7,580 bases of DNA from positions 1 through 7,580 of the forward strand of contig JALSQL010000138.1 of NCBI GenBank assembly GCA_026985435.1, given 5' to 3'. Below the pieces are notes generated by a model that was not told the origin of the DNA, searched no databases, and worked only from the letters and a program-made list of their open reading frames with translations. Below are positions 1-5,214 of the stretch, piece by piece. Origin of the DNA: Acidilobaceae archaeon. Lineage in GTDB: Archaea; Thermoproteota; Thermoprotei_A; Sulfolobales; Acidilobaceae. Within the stretch, counting starts at the first letter, position 1, and every line of letters begins with the position of its first letter. Both the position numbers and the translations under genes were made by a program.

Positions 1-2
1 TG

Positions 3-782
3 AGGGGGCTCGGGGCGGGTGGCGTCAGGGTTCTGGCGAAGATCGAGACCCCCGGCGCGGTGGAGAGGGCTGGGGAGATAGCCAGGGCCAGCGATGGCGT
101 GGTGGTCGCGAGGGGCGACCTGGGGATGCACTACCCCCTCGAGGAGCTCCCGAGGGTTCAGGCTGGGATCGTGGAGGCTGCGAGGGCCGCCTACAAGCCG
201 GTCATCGTGGCCACGGAGCTGCTGCCGAGCATGATGGAGAGCCCCGTGCCTGCTAGGAGCGACGTGGTAGACGTATACACGGCCGCCAGGATGGGGGTCG
301 ACGCCCTGCTGCTCACGGCCGAGATCGCTGTGGGCCGGCACCCGGTGGAGGCGGTTAGGTGGCTCTCCAGGATAGCCGGGGCGGCCCTCCGAGGCTACCG
401 GCCCCCGCCGCCGGAGCCCTCGGGGGTGGAGTACCAGCTAGCCGCCGGTATAGTGGAGCTATCCGAGAAGCTCGGCGCCACACTCGTGGTCTACAGTATG
501 ACGGGCACCTTCCCCCACAGGCTGAGCGCCTTCCGGCCCAGCAGGCCCTACCACGTGGGCCTCCCCAGCGCCGAGGCGGCCAGGGCCGTGGCGCCCCTCT
601 GGGCGGCGGCGCCCCACCTAGTGCCCGCGGGGAGCTACGAGGAGGGCCTGCGGGCCACCCTGGAATCCATAGGGGAGCCCCCGGGGCCCGTGGTGGCGGC
701 TGCCTGGAGCAGGCTCCAGGCGGTCTATAGGCTCGAGGTCCGCCTGGGGCGGCGTGGTGGGGGGCTTGAGGGGCGGGGCTAG
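3..782 (+). CDS. pyk: Pyruvate kinase, C-terminal part (5' end outside window)
   Basis: Pyruvate kinase transfers phosphate from phosphoenolpyruvate to ADP, the last ATP-yielding step of glycolysis, in the cytosol. The frame is open from base 3 with no start, so the 259 visible residues are roughly the second half of an enzyme usually about 450 residues long in archaea. Numbered from base 3, the catalytic-lysine signature VLAKIETPGAV is at 10-20 (Lys13, metal ligand Glu15), ARGDLG at 36-41 (metal ligand Asp39), ATELLPSM at 70-77, and the loop LLTAEIAVG at about 103-111. A C-terminal domain follows, with VVYSMTG and a phosphate-loop-like FRPSRP stretch. Most family members have ATQ and SGET or NET where this one has ATE and AEI, so two conserved positions differ. 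A GTG at base 60 is internal, because the signature lies upstream of it. The 3' end overlaps the HEPN remnant. Family assignment is secure; the effect of the substitutions is unknown. Confidence 0.95.
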   Translation, partial: RGLGAGGVRVLAKIETPGAVERAGEIARASDGVVVARGDLGMHYPLEELPRVQAGIVEAARAAYKPVIVATELLPSMMESPVPARSDVVDVYTAARMGVDALLLTAEIAVGRHPVEAVRWLSRIAGAALRGYRPPPPEPSGVEYQLAAGIVELSEKLGATLVVYSMTGTFPHRLSAFRPSRPYHVGLPSAEAARAVAPLWAAAPHLVPAGSYEEGLRATLESIGEPPGPVVAAAWSRLQAVYRLEVRLGRRGGGLEGRG

Positions 783-1166
783 GAGGTGGCTCTCCGAGGC
801 CCTGTGGGACCTCGACACCGCCACGCCCCTCTACGAGGAGGAGGGTGGAACGCCGCGGCCTTCCACTCCCACCAGGCGGGGGAAGGCGGTGAAGGCGCTC
901 CTCTACAGCGTGAACGAGGCTCCGTGGGGTCACAGCGTGAGGGTTCTCCTGGAGAGGTACTGGAGGGCGGCGGGCCTGGAGCCCGAGGAGGGGCTCCTAG
1001 CGGCTGCCAGGGAGCTGGACCGCTACTGCTGACAGGGAGGCAGCTCGGAGGACCCTCGAGCCCTGAGGAGGGGGTGCCTCTCTACAGGGGCGATGGCCTG
1101 GAGGCCCTGGAGGCCGAGCTGGAGAGGCTGCGGGCGAGGGGCCTGAGGAGGACCGAGACTAGCTAG
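766..1166 (+). pseudogene. Frameshifted HEPN-domain gene
   Basis: This looks like the remains of a small archaeal HEPN-domain protein, an all-helical family often paired with a minimal nucleotidyltransferase as a toxin-antitoxin or stress module. No single frame holds it. Frame 1 (TTG at 766 after GGTGGGGGG, or GTG at 754) gives ARRWLSEALWDLDTA and continues to about 845. The typical core WNAAAFHSHQAG is in frame 3 from 846 to about 881. Frame 1 resumes near 880-883 with GKAVKALLYSVNEAPWGHS and AARELDRYC, stopping at TGA 1030-1032. A plausible C-terminal tail, PEEGVPLYRGDGLEALEAEL, is again in frame 3 and ends at TAG 1164-1166. The first two shifts compensate, so frame 1 alone would give about 90 residues with a scrambled middle. 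Both lie in G-rich runs, so sequencing error is possible, but the neighbouring ATPase genes are intact. No nucleotidyltransferase gene adjoins it. The family call rests on remembered sequence character, not a search. Confidence 0.75.
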
Positions 1167-1173
1167 TTGTACC

Positions 1174-1192
1174 CAGGAGAAGAGGGGGAGGG
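1174..1192 (-). terminator. Pyrimidine tract after atpB, possible terminator
   Basis: Directly after the atpB TAA stop (1193-1195) the minus strand reads CCCTCCCCCTCTTCTCCT. Archaeal transcription commonly ends at pyrimidine- or T-rich tracts with no required hairpin. The tract lies in the only gap between two convergent transcription units, so it could end the ATPase mRNA. It is C-rich rather than T-rich, and no hairpin precedes it, so the call is weak. Confidence 0.3.
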
Positions 1193-2584
1193 TTAGGGGC
1201 GGCCCCTGTACTTGGGGTGGTACTTCCTTATGAGTTCCTCCTTGATGTTGGTGAGCTCCTCCTCCGGTAGTATGGAGAGCACCTCCCAGCCGAGGTCTAG
1301 CGTCTCCTCTATCGTCCTGTTCTCCCTGACGCCCTGGCTGAGGAAGCGGCGCTCGAACTCGTCCGCGAACTTCAGGTACTTCCTGTCGACCTCGCTCAGG
1401 CTCTCCTCGCCGACGACGGCTGCGAGGCTCCTCAGCTCGACGCCCCTGGAGTAGGCCGCGTAGAGCTGGTTGCTTACCGCGGCGTGGTCCTCCCTGGTCT
1501 TCCCGGGGCCTATGCCCTCCTTCATCAGCCTGGAGAGGCTCATGAGCACGTTTATCGGCGGGTAGATGCCCCTGTTGTGGAGCTCCCTGCTGAGCACTAT
1601 CTGGCCCTCGGTTATGTACCCGGTCAGGTCGGGTATCGGGTGGGTTATGTCGTCGTTCGGCATCGTGAGTATTGGCATCTGGGTTATGCTGCCCTTCTTA
1701 CCCTTCACCCTGCCAGCCCTCTCGTAGATGCTCGCCAGGTCGCTGTAGAGGTAGCCCGGGTAGCCCTGCCTGCCGGGAACCTCCTCCCTGGCGGCGCTTA
1801 TCTCCCTGAGGGCCTCCGCGTAGTTGGTCATATCGGTTAGTATGACGAGCACGTGCATGTCCCTCTCGTAGGCTAGGTACTCGGCCAGCGTCAGGGCGGC
1901 CCTGGGGGTGATAAGCCTGATCATCGCGGGCTCGTCGGCGAGGTTCACGAACATTGCCACCTTGTTGAGGGCGCCGGTCTCCTCGAAGAACTTCCTGAAG
2001 AAGAGGTAGTCGTCGTACTTGATGCCGATAGCGGCGAAGATGACGGCGAACTCCTCCGCCTCGCCCCTGACGGTGGCCTGCCTGGCTATCTGGGCGGCGA
2101 GCACGTTGTGGGGGAGGCCGCTGCCGCTGAAGATGGGCAGCTTCTGGCCCCTCACCAGAGTGTTCATACCGTCGATAGCGCTTACACCCGTCTGGATGAA
2201 GTCCTCCGGGTAGTCCCTCTCGGCCGGGTTGAGGGGGGCCCCGTTGACGTCCCTCCTCTCCTCGGCCTCGACCTGCGGGCCGCCGTCTATGGGCTCGCCT
2301 AGACCGTTGAAGATCCTGCCGAGCATGTCCTCGCTCACGGGTATCTCGAGCGGCTTGCCGAGGAAGCGGACCCTAGTGCCGGTGGTTGTAACGCCGGTCG
2401 TGCCCTCGAACACCTGCACCACGGCGACGTTCCTGTTGACCTCAAGCACCCTGCCCCTCCTCTTCTCGCCGCTCGGCAGCTCCACCTCGACGATCTCATC
2501 GTAGGCCACCCGGGAGACGCCCTCGACGACCAGCAGGGGCCCCCTTATCTCGGAGACCCTCGTGTACTCCCTAACCCCCAGCAT
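1193..2584 (-). CDS. atpB: A-type ATP synthase subunit B (non-catalytic)
   Basis: This is the regulatory, non-catalytic subunit of the archaeal A1Ao ATP synthase head, alternating with subunit A in an A3B3 hexamer on the cytoplasmic face of the membrane. It has 463 residues, the normal family length. The N-terminal beta-barrel begins with REYTRVSEIRGPLLVVEGV. The nucleotide-binding domain has the degenerate P-loop FSGSGLPHN at 152-160, which lacks the GKT lysine as expected for B. The Walker-B-like strand VLVILTDMTNYAEALRE is near 245-261. The ATPase signature PPINVLMSLS is at 342-351, followed by Arg352, the expected arginine finger reaching into the A-subunit site. The C-terminus is a helical domain. 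ATG at 2584 is chosen because AGGGGGTGA lies six bases upstream and the protein starts as the family usually does. It follows atpA by 13 bases, so co-transcription is very likely. The next gene downstream is convergent, and no subunit D follows. Confidence 0.98.
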   Translation of the reverse strand: MLGVREYTRVSEIRGPLLVVEGVSRVAYDEIVEVELPSGEKRRGRVLEVNRNVAVVQVFEGTTGVTTTGTRVRFLGKPLEIPVSEDMLGRIFNGLGEPIDGGPQVEAEERRDVNGAPLNPAERDYPEDFIQTGVSAIDGMNTLVRGQKLPIFSGSGLPHNVLAAQIARQATVRGEAEEFAVIFAAIGIKYDDYLFFRKFFEETGALNKVAMFVNLADEPAMIRLITPRAALTLAEYLAYERDMHVLVILTDMTNYAEALREISAAREEVPGRQGYPGYLYSDLASIYERAGRVKGKKGSITQMPILTMPNDDITHPIPDLTGYITEGQIVLSRELHNRGIYPPINVLMSLSRLMKEGIGPGKTREDHAAVSNQLYAAYSRGVELRSLAAVVGEESLSEVDRKYLKFADEFERRFLSQGVRENRTIEETLDLGWEVLSILPEEELTNIKEELIRKYHPKYRGRP

Positions 2585-2590
2585 GTAGAC

Positions 2591-2599
2591 TCACCCCCT
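2591..2599 (-). promoter_or_regulatory. Strong Shine-Dalgarno for atpB, touching the atpA stop
   Basis: The minus strand reads AGGGGGTGA, a near-perfect match to the archaeal anti-Shine-Dalgarno. It sits six bases before the atpB ATG and shares bases with the atpA TAG stop (2598-2600). A ribosome finishing AtpA would release on the AtpB ribosome-binding site, a simple way to couple synthesis of two subunits needed in equal amounts. Confidence 0.85.
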
Positions 2600-4415
2600 A
2601 GCCTAGGCGGGCCTCCAGGCCCTCGAGGGCCTTGAGAACCCTGGCCCTAAGCTCGTCTATCTGGTCGAGCCTGTCGTTGGGGACCTCGAACTTCGCCTTC
2701 GCCATCTCAACGTAGAGCCTGCCGACGGCCTCCCTTATCTGCGCCACGGTGGCGCCCTTCTCGACCAGCTCCCTCGCCTTCTTGTAGTAGTCCAGTATCA
2801 TCTGGAGCAGCTTGAACTGCTTCTCCGGCGGGCTGAAGGCGTCTATCGGGTCGAACGCGTTCTGCTTCAGGAAGCCGTCCTTAATCAGCCTGGCCGTGTC
2901 GAGGATGAGCTTGTCCCTCTCCTCGAGGCTCTCCGTGCCCACGAGCCTCACTATCTCCTGCAGCTCATCCTCCCTCATGAGGACCTCCATGGCCTCGTCG
3001 CGGTAGCTCCTCCACCTCGGGTCGACGTTCTTGTGCCACCACTCCTCAACGAGGTCGACGTAGGCGCTGTAGCTGATTATCCAGTTTATAGCCGGGTAGT
3101 GCCTGCTGTAGGCGAGCTTCGTGTCGAGCGCCCAGAAGACCCTTATGAACCTCTTAGTGTGGCTCGTCACCGGCTCGGTGAAGTCGCCGCCGGGCGGGCT
3201 CACGGCGCCCACGACAGTCACGCTGCCCAGCCTCTCGGGGCTCCCGAGCGCCTCGACCCTGCCGGCTCGCTCGTAGAACTCGGCTAGCCTCGAGGCGAGG
3301 TAGCTCGGGTAGCCCTCCTCGGCCGGCATCTCCTCGAGCCTGCCAGCTATCTCCCTGAGGGCCTCGGCCCACCTGCTGGTGGAGTCGGCTACTAGCAGCA
3401 CGTCGTAGCCCATGTCCCTATAGTACTCAGCCAGCGTTATGCCAACGTAGATGCTGGCCTCCCTGGCGGCTACGGGCATGTTGCTCGTGTTGGCTATCAG
3501 TATAGTCCGGTCCATGAGGGGCTTCCCGGTCCACGGGTCCTTGTACTCGGGGAAGCGTATAAGCACCTCGGTCATCTCGTTCCCCCTCTCGCCGCAGCCG
3601 ATGTAGATGACCACCCTAGCGGCGCTCCACTGGGCGAGGCTGTGGAGGGTTACCGTCTTGCCCGTGCCGAAGCCCCCGGGTATCGCGCCCGTGCCCCCCT
3701 TGGCCATGGGGAAGAAGGTGTCGATGATCCTCATGCCGGTTATGAGGGGCTCGGTGGGGTCGAGCTTCACCCTGTAGGGCCTGGGCACCCTGACGGGCCA
3801 GCGGTGCATCATGTGGACCTCGCGGACCTCGCCGTCGGACTCTACCTCGGCTATGACGTCGGTTACCGTGTAGTCGCCCTCGGGCGCTATGCTCTTCAGG
3901 CGGCCCCTAACCCCGGGCGGTACCATGATCTTGTGGGTTATGATGCTGGTCTCCTGGACCCAGCCCAGAACGTCCCCGGGGCCGACCTTGTCGCCGGGCC
4001 TCAGGGTCTTCCCGGTGTCGGGGTCGCCCGGGTGGAAGGTCCACTTCCTCTCCCGGTCCAGGGCGGGCACGTTGACGCCGCGCTCGACGAACATCCTCCT
4101 GTGGGGCGCGGTCCTGGCTATGGCCTCCGCTATCTCGGGGAGCGGCCTCTGGACGCCATCGTATATCCTGCCGAGGAGCCCGGGCCCCAGCTCCACGCTA
4201 AGGGGGGCCCCGGTGCCCTCGACAGGCTCCCCGGGGCGGAGGCCGCTCGTTGACTCGTAGACCTGAATGTAGGCCTCGTCGCCGCGTATCCTCGTAACCT
4301 CGCCTATCAGGCCCTCGTGGCCCACGCGGACCATCTCGTACATCTGAACCCCGCGCATGCCCTCAGCGACCACTAGGGGGCCCGAGATCCGCACAATCCT
4401 ACCCTTAACTGGCAC
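2598..4415 (-). CDS. atpA: A-type ATP synthase subunit A (catalytic)
   Basis: This is the catalytic subunit of the archaeal A1Ao ATP synthase, which makes ATP from ADP and phosphate using the ion gradient. From GTG 4415 it has 605 residues, normal for the family. The order is an N-terminal barrel (VKGRIVRISGPLVVAEGM), the A-subunit-specific non-homologous insertion (roughly 105-185, with HPGDPDTGK), P-loop GGFGTGKT at 247-254, GCGERGNE at 273-280 with catalytic Glu276, Walker B VLLVADSTSRW at about 339-349, the signature PAINWIISYS at 441-450, and a helical C-terminus. Three GTG codons in a row (4421, 4418, 4415) and another GTG at 4448 are possible starts. I prefer 4415 because GGGGTG (4423-4428) is seven bases upstream and the protein then begins PVKGRIVRISGP, as homologues do. 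Starting at 4448 would add 11 Pro/Arg-rich residues of no evident function. A promoter-like region precedes it. Confidence 0.98.
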   Translation of the reverse strand: MPVKGRIVRISGPLVVAEGMRGVQMYEMVRVGHEGLIGEVTRIRGDEAYIQVYESTSGLRPGEPVEGTGAPLSVELGPGLLGRIYDGVQRPLPEIAEAIARTAPHRRMFVERGVNVPALDRERKWTFHPGDPDTGKTLRPGDKVGPGDVLGWVQETSIITHKIMVPPGVRGRLKSIAPEGDYTVTDVIAEVESDGEVREVHMMHRWPVRVPRPYRVKLDPTEPLITGMRIIDTFFPMAKGGTGAIPGGFGTGKTVTLHSLAQWSAARVVIYIGCGERGNEMTEVLIRFPEYKDPWTGKPLMDRTILIANTSNMPVAAREASIYVGITLAEYYRDMGYDVLLVADSTSRWAEALREIAGRLEEMPAEEGYPSYLASRLAEFYERAGRVEALGSPERLGSVTVVGAVSPPGGDFTEPVTSHTKRFIRVFWALDTKLAYSRHYPAINWIISYSAYVDLVEEWWHKNVDPRWRSYRDEAMEVLMREDELQEIVRLVGTESLEERDKLILDTARLIKDGFLKQNAFDPIDAFSPPEKQFKLLQMILDYYKKARELVEKGATVAQIREAVGRLYVEMAKAKFEVPNDRLDQIDELRARVLKALEGLEARLG

Positions 4416-4422
4416 CACCACG

Positions 4423-4428
4423 CACCCC
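4423..4428 (-). promoter_or_regulatory. Shine-Dalgarno deciding the atpA start
   Basis: The minus strand reads GGGGTG here, followed by C and then three consecutive GTG codons. The spacing is seven bases to the third GTG (4415), four to the second and one to the first. The same motif stands six bases before atpB, which favours 4415. The motif also lies inside the longer reading frame that begins at 4448, arguing against that start. Confidence 0.55.
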
Positions 4429-4454
4429 GGCCTCGGGCGGGGCCACACGTGGGC

Positions 4455-4476
4455 GTAGCCCTCTACCCTTGGCTAC
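4455..4476 (-). other. Small hairpin in the probable atpA leader
   Basis: The bases GTAGCC (4455-4460) and GGCTAC (4471-4476) are reverse complements separated by ten bases, so the leader RNA could form a six-base-pair stem about 40 bases before the start codon. If transcription starts where the TATA-like box predicts, it would be in the mRNA. A stem this short can occur by chance in G+C-rich DNA. Confidence 0.25.
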
Positions 4477-4492
4477 ACATACACCCGGGGAG

Positions 4493-4511
4493 CCGCCGCA
4501 CGTGTCGGCGG
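4493..4511. promoter_or_regulatory. Inverted repeat abutting the atpA TATA box, possible operator
   Basis: CCGCCG (4493-4498) and CGGCGG (4506-4511) are perfect six-base inverted repeats around the seven-base centre CACGTGT. The right arm ends at the base next to the TATA-like element, so a protein bound here would cover the stretch between TATA box and start site, where archaeal repressors often act. It is not followed by a T-run on either strand, so it does not look like an intrinsic terminator for the upstream gene. An operator role is inference from position and symmetry. Confidence 0.35.
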
Positions 4512-4519
4512 ATTAAAAG
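4512..4519 (-). promoter_or_regulatory. TATA-like box for atpA-atpB
   Basis: The minus strand reads CTTTTAAT, close to the crenarchaeal TATA consensus and the most A+T-rich stretch in this gap. Transcription would start about 25 bases downstream, near 4489, giving an untranslated leader of roughly 75 bases. That is longer than the leaderless or short-leader mRNAs common in Crenarchaeota, but it fits the use of a Shine-Dalgarno site. No clear purine-rich BRE is seen just upstream. A weaker alternative, GTGTATGTG near 4476-4484, would give a shorter leader. Confidence 0.5.
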
Positions 4520-4536
4520 GCTACGAGACGAGGCCC

Positions 4537-5214
4537 TCAGGCCCCGGCACGGCCGAGCCCGCGGCGCCTAGCGAGGGCCCCCACGAGCCAGGCGGCCGCC
4601 GCCACCGCCAGCGCCTCGGGGAGGGAGAAGCCGGGCTCGAGCCCGTGGGCCCTAAGCTTCTCCAAGTATAGGAGGCTGAGGGCCGAGAGGTACGGGGGCA
4701 CGCCAGCGGCTGCCAGGGCGCCGGTCGCGATCTCCCCGACCTTCACGGCGGCGCCGGTGGTGAGGATCAAGGCCAGCGATAGGAGAAGCCCGAGGGGCAG
4801 GCTGCGGTGGAGCATCCTTGCCAGGTAGTAGATGAGGAGCAGCATGCCAGCCAGCTCCACGAGGGACGCTAGGAAGCCCAGCCCCCAGAGGGCCTCCAGG
4901 CCAGCGAGCAGGGCTGGCGTGGCCAGTAGCAGCGCGACGGCGGGCCACGCCCTGGAGAGGAAGAGGCGGGGCGTCAGGCTCCCCGCTATGGAGCTGGCGA
5001 CTAGCCAGACGCTAGCTAGGTATATCGACTCCACCGAGATGCCGGACACCGCCGCGGCAACCGGCCCCCAGACGCTCCGGGGCCCTGGGTGGGCGGCGGT
5101 GTATGGTAGCAGGAAGAGCTGGGAGGCGGCAGCGGTGAAGGTGAGGTAGGCGAGGTACCTGCGGGGGCCGCCGGGCTTCAACGGGTTCACCCGCTCCAGG
5201 CGAATGGGGGGCAC
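4537..5214 (-). CDS. Six-helix membrane protein of unknown function
   Basis: I do not recognise the family. From GTG 5214 the product has 225 residues. A basic N-terminus (several Arg and Lys before residue 20) leads into hydrophobic segments at about 20-40, 58-78, 89-107, 110-132, 139-158 and 198-216, with a further moderately hydrophobic stretch at 162-184. It ends in a basic tail, ARRRGLGRAGA. By the positive-inside rule both ends are cytoplasmic, consistent with an even number of spans. It has no cysteine and no nucleotide-binding motif. A second start, GTG at 5190, overlaps the upstream stop as GTGA, the usual four-base overlap of coupled genes, and would remove eight residues. AGGGG seven bases before 5214 supports the longer form, so the start is unsettled. 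It is almost certainly co-expressed with the secreted protein gene before it and may anchor, export or process that protein. It is too small for the ATPase a/I subunit. The segment VSGISVESIYLAS faintly recalls archaeosortases. Confidence 0.8.
   Translation of the reverse strand: MPPIRLERVNPLKPGGPRRYLAYLTFTAAASQLFLLPYTAAHPGPRSVWGPVAAAVSGISVESIYLASVWLVASSIAGSLTPRLFLSRAWPAVALLLATPALLAGLEALWGLGFLASLVELAGMLLLIYYLARMLHRSLPLGLLLSLALILTTGAAVKVGEIATGALAAAGVPPYLSALSLLYLEKLRAHGLEPGFSLPEALAVAAAAWLVGALARRRGLGRAGA

Noticed and set aside
355..933. Long minus-strand open frame opposite pyruvate kinase and the HEPN remnant
   Set aside because: Its translation is Pro/Arg/Gly-rich and low in complexity, typical of the antisense of G+C-rich coding DNA; the plus-strand pyruvate kinase motifs explain the region.
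1158..1167. Perfect ten-base palindrome ACTAGCTAGT
   Set aside because: It is too short to mean much; it contains the tail stop codon of the HEPN remnant and has no second copy nearby suggesting a target site or operator.
1484..1840. 118-residue plus-strand open frame opposite atpB
   Set aside because: It is antisense to a fully convincing AtpB, with no family resemblance and no ribosome-binding site that I would favour.
3642..4253. 203-residue plus-strand open frame opposite atpA
   Set aside because: It lies wholly inside the well-conserved atpA gene on the other strand and has no recognisable motif; third-position G/C bias leaves antisense frames open.
4446..4504. Two CACGTG hexamers (4446-4451 and 4499-4504) before atpA
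   Set aside because: A self-complementary six-mer of this composition is expected fairly often in such DNA, the spacing fits no known archaeal regulator, and the second is only the centre of the larger inverted repeat.
4537..5214. The membrane protein as an ATP synthase membrane subunit
   Set aside because: It is far shorter than subunit a/I and far longer and differently patterned than the two-helix c/K ring subunit, and it lacks a conserved membrane carboxylate that I can place; it groups with the secreted protein gene instead.
5187..5214. The membrane protein as a frameshifted C-terminal anchor of the large secreted protein
   Set aside because: The join is a clean gene overlap with plausible GTG starts, and the basic N-terminus of the membrane protein would have to be cytoplasmic, whereas the end of the secreted protein should be outside the cell.
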